64,000 nt of DNA from the NCBI RefSeq assembly GCF_013407955.1, contig NZ_JACCBU010000001.1, forward strand, positions 2,170,001-2,234,000, in the 5' to 3' direction. A program made the translations under genes and the position numbers. The notes below the pieces were generated by a model. It had not been told where the DNA came from. It saw only the letters and a list, made by a program, of their open reading frames with translations, and did not search any database. Source of the DNA: Microlunatus parietis (GTDB taxonomy: Bacteria; Actinomycetota; Actinomycetes; Propionibacteriales; Propionibacteriaceae). The first letter of the stretch is position 1, and every line of letters starts with the position of its first letter. Shown here piece by piece: positions 48,600-57,233 of this stretch.

Positions 48600-51020
48600 A
48601 TGCGCAGCACCGTCATCGAGGCCTGGTCCTTCCTGCCCGCCGACGACCCGGGCGCCTGGAAGCGGAACGCCGACGAGACCGGCTTCCGGCCCGTCCGGGT
48701 ACCGCACGACTGGGCGGTCGAGCAGCCGTTCGACGAAGCGTGCTCGAGCGGCACCGGCTATCTGCCGGGCGGGGTCGGGTGGTATCGGACCCGCTGCTCG
48801 ATCGATGCACTGGGTCTGAAGGAGGCCCCGGCCGTGCGCCTGGTCTTCCACGGCGTCTACAAGAACGCGCAGGTGTGGGTGAACGGCTACCACCTGGGCG
48901 GCCGGCCGTCCGGGTGGTCGGAGTTCTCGTTCGACCTGACCGAGCTGATCGGCTACGCACCCGACGACGACCTGGTGATCAGCGTCCGGGTCGATCATCG
49001 CGACCTGGCGGATTCCCGGTGGTACAACGGATCCGGGCTGACCCGCAGGGTCGAGATCGAGGCCCATGACGCGGTGTCGCTGGCCCACCACGGCACCATG
49101 ATCACCACCCGTTCAGCGACCTCCGGCCTGGCCGAGGTCGAGGTGGTCCAGCGACTGCAGAACCACAGCGACGTCCCGCGGCGGGTCGTCGTGGGTCACC
49201 GTCTCGAGCCGCTCGGCGAAAAGCGCACTGAGCTTGTCGAAGTGCCAAGCCAGATCGGGCCCAGCCCCCTTCGACAGGCTCAGGACGACGCTTCGACAGG
49301 CTCAGGGCACGAGGTCACTGTTCCTGCGCACGGAACCGTCGAGTTGTCCACACTGCTACGAGTGCCCGACCCGCTGCTCTGGTCCGATGATCATCCGAAT
49401 CTGTACCGGCTGGTCACCATGATCGACAACGAGAGCCGGCACGAGCTGGTGACCGGGCTGCGGACCATCGCCTTCGACCCCGATACCGGGTTCAAGATCA
49501 ACGGCGAGCGCCGTGTGCTGCGCGGCGTGTGCCTGCACGAGGACGCCGGCCCGTTGGGCGTCGCGGTGCCGGCCGAGGTGTGGCTGCGGCGCCTGCTGCT
49601 GCTCAAGGAGGGCGGCTGCAACGCCGTCCGGATGGCGCACAACCCGCATGCCCCGGAGCTGTACGAGTTGTGCGACCTGGTCGGTCTCTACGTGATCGAC
49701 GAGGCCTTCGACGAGTGGGAGAACCCGAAGAACAAGTGGTGGCAGGGCCACAACGTCTACCCGCCGAAGCACGAGGGCTACGCCCACGACTTCCCCGAGT
49801 GGCACGTCCGTGATCTTGAGGCGATGGTCGACGCGCACCGGCACCATCCGTCGGTGATCGCCTGGAGCATCGGCAACGAGATCGACTACCCCAACGACCC
49901 GTACGCCAGCCCGAAGTTCCTCGAGATGACCGGCAACAACGACGCCAACAAGCCGGCCGCCGAACGGGCCTACGACCCGAACCGGCCCGACATCCGGCGC
50001 CTGACCACCATCGCGAACGAGTTGATCACGATCGTCAAGGCGCGCGACGACAGCCGGCCGGTCACGTTCGCGGCGGCGTTCCCGGAGCTGTCCAGCACGA
50101 CCGGGCTGTTCGAGCGGCTCGACCTGATCGGCTACAACTACAAGGAACACCTTTACGCCGATGATCATCGCCGGTTCCCCGAACAGCCGTTCGTCGGCAG
50201 CGAGACGTCGCACACGTACGCTGCGTGGCGGCACGTCGCCGACCACGAGTTCGTCGCCGGCCAGTTCCTCTGGACCGGGATCGACTACCTCGGCGAGACC
50301 CCCGGCTGGCCCAGCCATGGCTCGGCCGCCGGCCTGCTGACGACGGCCGGTTTCCCGAAGGAGCGCTGGCACCTGCGGCGCAGCTGGTGGTCCGAGGAGC
50401 CGATGGTCCGGCTCGCGGTCCGCCCGGTCGGGTCGGGCGACGACCGGCGCCTGTCCCGTACCTGGGCGGCCAGCGACGGCGAGATCGAGGTGGCGTGCTT
50501 CACCAACGCCGACAAGGCGAGCGTCAGCTGCGGGACGGAACCGGTCGAGCTGGTCTTCGACGCCGAGCTCGGCTACTGGCGAGGGACCGTCACGCCGGGA
50601 AGCCTCCCGCTCGCCGCCGAGGCGCGCGTCGGCGACACGACGGTGCGCGACGAGCTCGCTCTCGGGTCGGACCCGGTCGCGCTGACGGCGGCGGTCTGGA
50701 CCGTTCCCACGGTGTGGCGGGCCGGGCTCGACCGCATCGCCGGCGGCGGGAAGGTGCACCAGCTCGAATGCCGGGTCGTCGATCGGGACGGCCGGATCGC
50801 GCGGGGCGAGGTCGTGGTCACCGCGGAGGTCGACGGCGGCGAGCTGCTCGGCCTGGACAACGGCGACCTGTCCGACACCACGCCGTACCGTGCCGCTCAC
50901 CGGTCGACGTCGGCCGGCCTGCTCATCGCGTACGTACGCGGCGGCGGTGCCACCGTGACGCTGCGAGCGGGCGGGCTGTCCGACCTCGTACTCCGGACGC
51001 CGGACGACCTGGAAAGCTGA
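48600..51020 (+). CDS. GH2 beta-galactosidase/related glycosidase
   Basis: An 806-residue cytoplasmic glycosidase. Jelly-roll sugar-binding domain (about 1-160, VPHDWAVEQPFD, GYLPGGVGWYRTR), Ig-like domain, TIM barrel (about 290-580) with acid/base E427 in WSIGNEIDYP and nucleophile E535 in FVGSETSHTYAAW, then C-terminal beta domains (DUF4982-like). AVRMAHNPHAPELYELCDLVGLYVIDEAFDEW is the typical GH2 barrel strand. Residues about 209-236 (ELVEV, LRQAQ, STGSG) are a translated REP-like insertion in the Ig-like domain. It is the catabolic enzyme of the LplBC/YesL operon; beta-galactosidase is the default call, but related galacturonan or glucuronide activity is possible. Confidence 0.85.
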   Translation: MRSTVIEAWSFLPADDPGAWKRNADETGFRPVRVPHDWAVEQPFDEACSSGTGYLPGGVGWYRTRCSIDALGLKEAPAVRLVFHGVYKNAQVWVNGYHLGGRPSGWSEFSFDLTELIGYAPDDDLVISVRVDHRDLADSRWYNGSGLTRRVEIEAHDAVSLAHHGTMITTRSATSGLAEVEVVQRLQNHSDVPRRVVVGHRLEPLGEKRTELVEVPSQIGPSPLRQAQDDASTGSGHEVTVPAHGTVELSTLLRVPDPLLWSDDHPNLYRLVTMIDNESRHELVTGLRTIAFDPDTGFKINGERRVLRGVCLHEDAGPLGVAVPAEVWLRRLLLLKEGGCNAVRMAHNPHAPELYELCDLVGLYVIDEAFDEWENPKNKWWQGHNVYPPKHEGYAHDFPEWHVRDLEAMVDAHRHHPSVIAWSIGNEIDYPNDPYASPKFLEMTGNNDANKPAAERAYDPNRPDIRRLTTIANELITIVKARDDSRPVTFAAAFPELSSTTGLFERLDLIGYNYKEHLYADDHRRFPEQPFVGSETSHTYAAWRHVADHEFVAGQFLWTGIDYLGETPGWPSHGSAAGLLTTAGFPKERWHLRRSWWSEEPMVRLAVRPVGSGDDRRLSRTWAASDGEIEVACFTNADKASVSCGTEPVELVFDAELGYWRGTVTPGSLPLAAEARVGDTTVRDELALGSDPVALTAAVWTVPTVWRAGLDRIAGGGKVHQLECRVVDRDGRIARGEVVVTAEVDGGELLGLDNGDLSDTTPYRAAHRSTSAGLLIAYVRGGGATVTLRAGGLSDLVLRTPDDLES
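49226..49307. repeat. REP-like module inside the beta-galactosidase gene
   Basis: Three 18-19-bp units: CACTGAGCTTGTCGAAGTG (49226-49244), CCCTTCGACAGGCTCAGGA (49267-49285) and a third at 49290-49307. The first 60 bases, including the linker with ATCGGGCCCAGCCC, match the intergenic pair at 31506-31563. It is read in frame. Confidence 0.85.
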
Positions 51021-51024
51021 CGAT

Positions 51025-52236
51025 GTGAGTACGCGTTCAGCGAGCGACATCCGCAACGAGAGCCGGTTCGCGGTGCTGCGTCAGCTGCTGACCTCCGGCA
51101 TGGCGACCCGGCAGCAGCTTGCGGTGGCCACCACGCTCAGCACGGCCACCGTGGCCAACGTCGTCGCGGAGTTGCAGGACGCGGGGCTGGTGCACGTCGT
51201 CGGCAAGGGCGCCTCGGTCGGCCGGCCGTCCTCGAAGCTGGCGATCAACAACGAGCCGCTGCGCCTGATCGGGGTCGACGTCGCGGAGACGTACGCCACC
51301 GCGGCGCTGTACTCGCTGTCCCTGGAGCACCTGCACGAGCACACCGAACCGCTCGACGACACCGACAATCAGCCGGCCACGGTGGTCGCCGGCGTGGCCG
51401 CCGCGGTGCGCGGAGTGCTCGCCGCCGCCGAGATCAGCCCGGACCGGGTCGGCGGCATCGGCATCTCGGTGCCCGGCCAGGTCATGCCGGGCACCGGAGT
51501 CTCGGTCTTCGCCCCCAACTGGGACTGGCACCAGGTGAACCTGCGCGACCAGCTGGAGGCGAAACTCGACCTGGACGTCGGCGTGCACCTGGACAACCCG
51601 CTCAAGGCCGTGACGGTCGCGGCGCTGTGGCTCGGCAACGGGCCGGCCACCGACACGATGGTCGTGGTCAACCTCGGTACCGGGGTCGGCGTGGGCATCG
51701 CCATCGCCGGCCGCCTGGTCCGCGGCACCTGCAACAACGCGGGAGAATGGGGCCACACCACCCTGGTCCAGGACGGCCGGCCGTGCCGGTGCGGCCGCCG
51801 CGGCTGTGTGGAGGCGTACGTCGGCGTACCCGGGATGCAGCTGACACTCGCCGAGCTCGCTCCTGATCACTCCGCCGTCGCGCTGCACCAGGACGAGTTC
51901 ATCGCGGCCGTCGCGGGCGGGCTCGACGCCGCTGACCCGATCATGGCCGAGCTGCTCGACCGCACCTGCGCTTCGCTGGCGTACGGGCTCGGCGACGTGG
52001 TCAACCTGCTCAACCCGGACCGGATCATGCTGTGCGGCTGGATGTTCGGCGCCCTGCGGACCTGGATCATGCCGCGCCTCACCGACCTCGTCGCCGCGCA
52101 GGCCCTGGAGGCGTCACTGGATGTGGTGAGCCTGCAGCCGCTCGAGATCGGCCGCAATCCGGTGACCGCGGGCATGGCGATCTTCGCGCTCGAGGACGTC
52201 CTCGCCCGGCGCGGGCTGCCCAGCCGGGTCGTCTGA
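51025..52236 (+). CDS. ROK family transcriptional regulator
   Basis: A 403-residue regulator. N-terminal winged helix (about 10-65: FAVLRQLLTSGMATRQQLAVATTLSTATVANVVAELQDAGLVHVVG) and C-terminal ROK kinase-like domain with LIGVDVAETYATAALYSL, GIGISVPGQVMPGTG, VVNLGTGVGVGIAIAGRLVRG, the ROK signature GEWGHTTL and the zinc site CRCGRRGCVEAY. It probably binds a sugar or sugar phosphate and represses the importer/beta-galactosidase operon it ends. GTG 51025 lies four bases after the beta-galactosidase stop. The palindrome in the operon promoter (44267-44281) is the likely target. Confidence 0.92.
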   Translation: MSTRSASDIRNESRFAVLRQLLTSGMATRQQLAVATTLSTATVANVVAELQDAGLVHVVGKGASVGRPSSKLAINNEPLRLIGVDVAETYATAALYSLSLEHLHEHTEPLDDTDNQPATVVAGVAAAVRGVLAAAEISPDRVGGIGISVPGQVMPGTGVSVFAPNWDWHQVNLRDQLEAKLDLDVGVHLDNPLKAVTVAALWLGNGPATDTMVVVNLGTGVGVGIAIAGRLVRGTCNNAGEWGHTTLVQDGRPCRCGRRGCVEAYVGVPGMQLTLAELAPDHSAVALHQDEFIAAVAGGLDAADPIMAELLDRTCASLAYGLGDVVNLLNPDRIMLCGWMFGALRTWIMPRLTDLVAAQALEASLDVVSLQPLEIGRNPVTAGMAIFALEDVLARRGLPSRVV

Positions 52237-52272
52237 TCGGAACCGTTCCGCGACCGGCGGTGTATCCGGGGC

Positions 52273-52929
52273 ATGGGTGCCTTGATGCGGATCGGAGCGA
52301 TCCTGGTGGGAGTGGTGGCGGCCGGCTGGCTGGCCGCGAGCCCGGCCGTGGCCGGCGGACCGACGAGCTTGCTGATCGTCAATCCGGCGAACGAGCGGAC
52401 CAGTTCGGCGTACACGGGCGACGCCCGTTATGAGCGGTTGGCCCGCTACGTCGGCATCCACACCGGAGCCGGCGTCGAGCAGCCGACCGGTGGTGAGTCG
52501 CCGCCCGGCGGGATCGACAACGGTTTCGGCAGCGAGATCCGGCTGACCTGGCTGATCCACGACATGTCCGTCTGGCGGGTCGACCGGATCCATCTGGGCA
52601 AGGAGGAAGTCTGGATCCACACCACTCAGACCTGGGACGACACCCCGAACGCCGGGGTCTGGCACCGGGCCGCCGAGCCGAACAAGCTGCACGCCGCTCT
52701 GGCCGAGACCGGGGTGCTGCGGCCGGCCTCGCCAGTGCCGGCGGATACCGAGCCCGAGGCCACGCCGGCTCCACCCACGGACGCCGCGGCGGCAACCGCG
52801 AGCGGGCCGCCGACCCCGCTCACCGGCGCTCTGTTCGGCGTGCTCGGCCTCGCGATCGGCGTCGGCGGGACTCTGTTGTTCCGCCAGGCCCGCCGCCCGA
52901 ATCCGGAGCGGATCGTCCTCAAGGGCTGA
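52273..52929 (+). CDS. Secreted, membrane-anchored protein of unknown function (paralogue 1)
   Basis: A 218-residue protein. Signal peptide (about 1-28: RIGAILVGVVAAGWLAASPAVAG), external domain (TSLLIVNPANERTSSAYTGDARYERLARYVG, IRLTWLIHDMSVWRVDRIHLGKEEVWIHTTQTWDDT, VWHRAAEPNKLHAAL), a Pro/Ala/Thr-rich stalk and a C-terminal helix LTGALFGVLGLAIGVGGTLLFRQARR. It is adjacent to a paralogue with the same plan, four bases away. I do not recognise the domain; the conserved GDARY, RLTWL, WR-D and VWHR blocks suggest a small folded domain. ATG 52273 or 52285 could start it. The function is unknown. Confidence 0.7.
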   Translation: MGALMRIGAILVGVVAAGWLAASPAVAGGPTSLLIVNPANERTSSAYTGDARYERLARYVGIHTGAGVEQPTGGESPPGGIDNGFGSEIRLTWLIHDMSVWRVDRIHLGKEEVWIHTTQTWDDTPNAGVWHRAAEPNKLHAALAETGVLRPASPVPADTEPEATPAPPTDAAAATASGPPTPLTGALFGVLGLAIGVGGTLLFRQARRPNPERIVLKG

Positions 52930-52932
52930 CCG

Positions 52933-53613
52933 ATGCGCCGCCTGCTCGCCGCCCTGGTGATCATGATCGCGCTGACGCCGTCCGTGGCGTACGCGGGCGA
53001 GCCGAGCAGCGTTCTGATCGCCGACCCGGCCCGTCGGCTCGCCGGCTCCGCGCACCACGGCGACGCGCGCTACCAGCGGCTCGCGGCCGCCGTCGGTCTC
53101 GCCGGGACCGACCTGCCGCGCAACGGCGCGTCCCCGCCCGCGGTCGGTGCCGTGTTCCGGGCCGACGTGCGCCTGACCTGGCTGCGGGACGACACCGAGA
53201 TCTGGCGGATCGACCTGATCTTCGTGACGCCGAGCGACGGGCTCTGGATCGCCACCGGCCGGTCCTGGATCAGCGAGCCCAGCGACGCCGTCTGGCACCG
53301 GCCCGCCGACCCGGACCTGCTCCGCGCCACGCTGATCGACTCGGGGCTGGCGAAGGCGGTCGCCGGCGCCTTCCCGCCCCTCCCGCCGCCATCCGACGAG
53401 CCAAGACCGGGACTACCCCTGGTTGGGTACGTCCTCGCCGGCGCACTGGCCGGCATCGCGATCTCGATGGCCGCGCCACGCGGGCCCGCACCGAGCGGAC
53501 GCGGAATCCGTCAGGGCGACCAGAACGGTCCGTCCGGATCGCTGACTGTGACGTCTCCGACCCATTTCGGGCGCCCCGCTGTTCCCCGGACTGGGGAATC
53601 CCGCGCCGCGTAG
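52933..53613 (+). CDS. Secreted, membrane-anchored protein of unknown function (paralogue 2)
   Basis: A 226-residue paralogue of the preceding gene. Signal peptide LLAALVIMIALTPSVAYAG, then SSVLIADPARRLAGSAHHGDARYQRLAAAVG, VRLTWLRDDTEIWRIDLIFVTPSDGLWIATGRSWISEPSDAVWHRPADPDLLRATL, and one transmembrane helix GYVLAGALAGIAISMAA followed by a cytosolic tail of about 40 residues. The two proteins share the order GDARYxRLA-RLTWL-xWRxD-VWHR. They are translated in tandem with a 3-base gap and may work as a heteromer. The tail of the gene runs into a strong hairpin at 53588-53637. Confidence 0.7.
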   Translation: MRRLLAALVIMIALTPSVAYAGEPSSVLIADPARRLAGSAHHGDARYQRLAAAVGLAGTDLPRNGASPPAVGAVFRADVRLTWLRDDTEIWRIDLIFVTPSDGLWIATGRSWISEPSDAVWHRPADPDLLRATLIDSGLAKAVAGAFPPLPPPSDEPRPGLPLVGYVLAGALAGIAISMAAPRGPAPSGRGIRQGDQNGPSGSLTVTSPTHFGRPAVPRTGESRAA

Positions 53614-53637
53614 TCGCGGCACCGGGCTCCCCAGTCC
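53588..53637. terminator. Bidirectional hairpin terminator
   Basis: Arms GGACTGGGGA (53588-53597) and TCCCCAGTCC (53628-53637) pair perfectly over 10 bp. It sits between the convergent paralogue 2 and sixA genes; its 5' arm lies within the last codons of paralogue 2. Confidence 0.7.
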
Positions 53638-53638
53638 T

Positions 53639-54133
53639 TCAGGGCAGGCGAAGCAGAGCTAGGCGGGCCGTGATGAGGTTGGACCAGGGATCGCTGAACT
53701 CGAGGACGGACAGGGTGGCCGGTGGGTAGCGGCGGTCGAGGGTGATCAAGGAATCCGGATCCGAGGTCTCCGGGTCGGCAAGATCACGGACGGCGCCGGG
53801 GACGGCCGGGGAGTGGCCGATCACCAGCGCGGTCCGGACGTCCTCGTCGAGCACGCGGACCGACTCCAGGATCGTTTCGCTGCCGCCGGAGTAGAGCGAG
53901 TCGGCGAACTCGGCCGGCGCGGTCAGGCCCAGACCGTCCAGCGTCTGCCGGGTCCGTACGGCGGACGAGCAGAGCACCCGGTCGACCGTCACACCCTGCT
54001 CGCGCAACCACGCGCCCACCTCGGCCGCCTCCCGAACGCCCTGCTCGGTCAACCGGCGGTCCCGGTCGGCGAACCCGGGCCGGAAGTCCTCGGTCGTCGC
54101 GTGCCGCAGGAGCAGCAGTCGATGACTGATCAT
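53639..54133 (-). CDS. sixA: SixA-like histidine phosphatase
   Basis: A 164-residue phosphoglycerate-mutase-fold phosphatase. LLLLRHATTEDF is the N-terminal RHx signature, LCSSAVRTRQTLDGLGL the second Arg block, and VIGHSPAVPGAVRDL carries the second catalytic His. It removes phosphate from phosphohistidine proteins (E. coli SixA) or small metabolites; here the target is unknown. It follows an FAD oxidoreductase gene by seven bases and is probably the last gene of that operon. A strong hairpin immediately after the stop ends the unit. Confidence 0.82.
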   Translation of the reverse strand: MISHRLLLLRHATTEDFRPGFADRDRRLTEQGVREAAEVGAWLREQGVTVDRVLCSSAVRTRQTLDGLGLTAPAEFADSLYSGGSETILESVRVLDEDVRTALVIGHSPAVPGAVRDLADPETSDPDSLITLDRRYPPATLSVLEFSDPWSNLITARLALLRLP

Positions 54134-54140
54134 GATCTCA

Positions 54141-56372
54141 CTATGCCCGGTAGGCGCGGACCGCGATCACGTGGGCGCGCGGAGCTCCATTGGTCGCGGT
54201 GATCACGAGCCGCAGTCCGGCCGGCTCGGTGCACGCCGGCAGCGGATGGCTGCGGCGGCGGCGCCGGTTCTCGGTGACCTCGGCCAGCGTCGTCCAGGCA
54301 CCGCCGACGAGCCCCTCGAGGCGGTAGTCGCGGACCAGGCCGGGCAGCACGTCGAACGGGGTCCGGTGATGGTGCAGGTTGATCAGGTCCTCCTCCACCT
54401 CGTCGTCGAAGATGATCACGACCTCGCCGACCGGCTGCGGCTCCGGCCAGGACAGTTCCAGCCAGGGTTCTTGATCATGGTCGAGCGGCTCGGAGACCCA
54501 CAGCCGCGGGCCGCCGTACGGCCGCGCGTACTCGCCGATCACGCGTTCCGGCGCGTAGGCCGTGGTCGGCTCGGCCAGCCGCAGGCAGATCCCGGACCGG
54601 TGCCAGAGGTGCTTCCAGGCCCGCCACTGTTCGGTGTACAGCTCCTCCGGTCCGGGTTCGCGGTGCCGGAAGAAGATCATCCCCGGTTCCACCTGATCAC
54701 TGCGGTGCAGCGCCAGGTCCGGGTTGTCGGTGATCACCAGGAACCCGTTCTGCGGCTGGTCCGGCTGCCAGCCGAGCGGCAGCGTCACCCACTGCTTCTC
54801 GCCGGCCGGGACGTCGATCTCGACCCGCTGCACCAGTTCGGACGGTACGTAGTTCTGCGGCAGGCCGGTCCGGTGCAGTTCCGCCACGAGTTTCGTGTCC
54901 CGTACCGCGTCGACGAGCAGCTCGACCTCGCCGAGCCGCGGCCAGACCGGAACGATCATGGCGATCGGGTCGGCCAGCGGGTGCGTCCCGGACGACACCT
55001 CGACGGCGACCCGGCGCAGTGTCGACGACGCGGTCACGGCGGCGCCGAGGGCGAGATCGGCCGGGTCGTCGTTGATCACGCCGAGGGTCGAGGCGTCGCT
55101 GCGGACCAGGGCCCGGTGCACCTCGGGCAGGTGCCGCGCGACCAGCTCCCGCGGCGTCACGCCGAGCTCATGGGCCAGCGCCGCCGCGGTGCCGGCCGCC
55201 TCGCCGCCCACGGCACAGGTCGCCATCACCCGGGTGGTCCCGAACGCGACGTGGCTGGCGCTGATGTTGCGGCCGGCCATCCACAGGTTGCGCACGTTCG
55301 CGGAATAGAAGCTGCGCAAGGGAATGTGGTAGTTGCCGTCGGAGAACCAGTGCCGCGACCCGGCCTCGGTGGCATACATGCCGCCGGGCGGGTGCAGGTC
55401 GATCGACCAGCCGCCGAACGCGACCCGGTCCTCGAAGAACGTCTGCTCGAGCACGTCGTGCTGGGTCAGCACATGATCACCGACGAAACGCCGGTACTCC
55501 CGCTTGCCCGGCACCGAGCCGATCCATTCCAGGGTGAGGTTGTCGGCGTCGAACCTGCCGGAGTTCTTGATGGAGTCCCAGATCCCGTACACCGCAGCCT
55601 GCAGCTCGTCGCGGATCCGCTCGTTGTCGTCGACGACGTCCAGCTCGCCGCCCCACTCGATCCACCAGTACGCACAGCCGTTCAGCTCGGTCTTGATCAC
55701 CCGCCGCTCCGGGATCGACGTGGCCGTGATGTCCAGCGCGAACGGCGGCGGCACGTACTTCACCGGATGGCCGACATCCTTGGTGTAGAAGAGGATCGTG
55801 CTGCCCAGCGTGTTGCTGTCCGGCACCTCCGGCGCCCACGACTCACCGAACTCCGACCGCGGCTCCCGCCCGGTACGGTAGCGGGCGCCGGCCAGGAACC
55901 CGACCAGCCCGTCACCGGAACAGTCCAGGAACACGTCGGCCGTGAACGTGATCTCCCGCTCCGAACCCATCTGCCAGCCGGTCACCGAGTTGATCACCCG
56001 GTCCTCCTCCGGCCCGGACGCCGCGACCGTGCGGACGTCGGTGTTGAGGAACAAGTCGATCTTGTCCTCGGCCCGGACCGCCTCCAGGATCGTCAGATCC
56101 CAGTAGTACGGATTCCCGTCGGGATTGCGGAACTGGTTCTCCACGAACAACTCGCCCATGATCCCGGTCTCCCGGGCGAAGTGCTGCGAGCCGTGCGCGG
56201 TGGCACCACAGACCCAGACCCGCACCTCGCTGGAGGAGTTGCCGCCGAGCACCGGCCGGTTCTGGATCAGCGCCACCCGCTTCCCGGCCCGGGCCGCGGC
56301 GATCGCGGCGCAGACTCCGGCCAGTCCACCCCCGACCACGACGAGGTCGTACGCCAGCTGTTCGGCCCTCAT
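54141..56372 (-). CDS. FAD-dependent oxidoreductase (FAD_oxidored family) with C-terminal beta domain
   Basis: A 743-residue flavoprotein. Rossmann motif YDLVVVGGGLAGVCAAIAAARAGKRVALIQNRPVLGGNSSSEVRVWVCG; conserved DVFLDCSGDGLVGFLAGARYRTGREPRSEFGESWAPE; and a late FAD loop NVRNLWMAGRNISASHVAFGTTRVMATCAVGGEAAGTAAAL. The C-terminal 260 residues form beta-sandwich modules (discoidin-like: LRLAEPTTAYAPERVIG, LVRDYRLEGLVGGAWTTLAEVTENRRR). Homologous oxidoreductases occur in sugar-degradation loci, but no reaction is assigned with confidence. ATG 56372 has AAGGG upstream at good spacing; ATG 56378 is the alternative. Part of an operon with an RpiR regulator and an unknown protein. Confidence 0.82.
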   Translation of the reverse strand: MRAEQLAYDLVVVGGGLAGVCAAIAAARAGKRVALIQNRPVLGGNSSSEVRVWVCGATAHGSQHFARETGIMGELFVENQFRNPDGNPYYWDLTILEAVRAEDKIDLFLNTDVRTVAASGPEEDRVINSVTGWQMGSEREITFTADVFLDCSGDGLVGFLAGARYRTGREPRSEFGESWAPEVPDSNTLGSTILFYTKDVGHPVKYVPPPFALDITATSIPERRVIKTELNGCAYWWIEWGGELDVVDDNERIRDELQAAVYGIWDSIKNSGRFDADNLTLEWIGSVPGKREYRRFVGDHVLTQHDVLEQTFFEDRVAFGGWSIDLHPPGGMYATEAGSRHWFSDGNYHIPLRSFYSANVRNLWMAGRNISASHVAFGTTRVMATCAVGGEAAGTAAALAHELGVTPRELVARHLPEVHRALVRSDASTLGVINDDPADLALGAAVTASSTLRRVAVEVSSGTHPLADPIAMIVPVWPRLGEVELLVDAVRDTKLVAELHRTGLPQNYVPSELVQRVEIDVPAGEKQWVTLPLGWQPDQPQNGFLVITDNPDLALHRSDQVEPGMIFFRHREPGPEELYTEQWRAWKHLWHRSGICLRLAEPTTAYAPERVIGEYARPYGGPRLWVSEPLDHDQEPWLELSWPEPQPVGEVVIIFDDEVEEDLINLHHHRTPFDVLPGLVRDYRLEGLVGGAWTTLAEVTENRRRRRSHPLPACTEPAGLRLVITATNGAPRAHVIAVRAYRA

Positions 56373-56391
56373 GGCCATTCCCTTCGCATGA

Positions 56392-57231
56392 TCACTCCTG
56401 ATCGATGGTGTTGATCGGCATTCCCAGCGAGTCCGGGGTCCGTTGGGCCACCAGGACGAAGATCAGCCCGGCGGCGAGCGTGTCGGTGGCGCGACCGGCG
56501 AAATAGCCGGTCCAGTCGGGCCCGTCCCGGATCCCGGTGTCGATCACCAACTCGGCCTGCCGCGCCATCGTCGAGGAGGTCGAGCCGGTGATCACGGCCG
56601 CGGCGGCTCCCGCCTCGGCGGCCCGGCCGAGGAAACGGACCCCGTCCCGGTGCTCCCCGGACCGGGAGATCGCCAGCGCGACGTCGCCCGGGCCGAGCAG
56701 CCGGGCGGCGACCATCGCCTCCTGGTAGCCCCGGTGGAACCAGGCCGGCCGGCCGATCCGGAGCAGCCGGATCTGCAGCTCCTCGGCCGGGATCGCATCG
56801 CCCCACTCGCCGAAGATCGCGATCCGGCCGGCGTCGACGATCAGGTCGGCGAGCCGGCCGGCCACGTCGAGATCGATCGCGGCGACGGCCGCCCGGAGCG
56901 CCTGCGCATGCGTGCCGGCGAGCACGTCGAGCACCCGGCCCGGCGCGTCGGTCGGGGTGATCGTGGTGCCGATGTCGGCCTCCCAGCCGGCCTGCAGGTC
57001 CCGGCCGTGGTCGGTCGCGATCGCGGCCCGCAACGCCGGGAAGCCTTCGTAGCCGAGCGCCGCCGCCAGCCGGGTCAACGTGGCCGGCGAGGTCTCCGCG
57101 GCCGCCGCCAGACTGGTGATCGAACTCCGCCCGGCCAGGTCCGGTTGCTCCAAGATCAACTCCGCCACCCGGCGGGACGCCCCGGCCAGCTCCGGCAGCA
57201 GGTCCTTGATCGACTTCAGCGGTGCGTCCAT
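56392..57231 (-). CDS. MurR/RpiR family transcriptional regulator
   Basis: A 279-residue regulator. N-terminal RpiR HTH (about 1-75: SIKDLLPELAGASRRVAELILEQPDLAGRSSITSLAAAAETSPATLTRLAAALGYEGFPALRAAI), then a SIS domain (about 115-255: GRLADLIVDAGRIAIFGEWGDAIPAEELQIRLLRIGRPAW, DVALAISRSGEHRDGVRFLGRAAEAGAAAAVITGS), which binds a sugar phosphate or amino sugar. It is the middle gene of an operon, two bases after an unknown protein and 19 bases before the FAD oxidoreductase, so it probably regulates these genes. The inducer is unknown. ATG 57231 begins MDAPLKSIKDLLPELAG. Confidence 0.9.
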   Translation of the reverse strand: MDAPLKSIKDLLPELAGASRRVAELILEQPDLAGRSSITSLAAAAETSPATLTRLAAALGYEGFPALRAAIATDHGRDLQAGWEADIGTTITPTDAPGRVLDVLAGTHAQALRAAVAAIDLDVAGRLADLIVDAGRIAIFGEWGDAIPAEELQIRLLRIGRPAWFHRGYQEAMVAARLLGPGDVALAISRSGEHRDGVRFLGRAAEAGAAAAVITGSTSSTMARQAELVIDTGIRDGPDWTGYFAGRATDTLAAGLIFVLVAQRTPDSLGMPINTIDQE

Positions 57232-57233
57232 GA

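Noticed and set aside
54132..56414. 760-codon plus-strand frame opposite the FAD oxidoreductase
   Set aside because: Shadow composition without recognisable motifs; the minus strand has a full FAD-binding protein.
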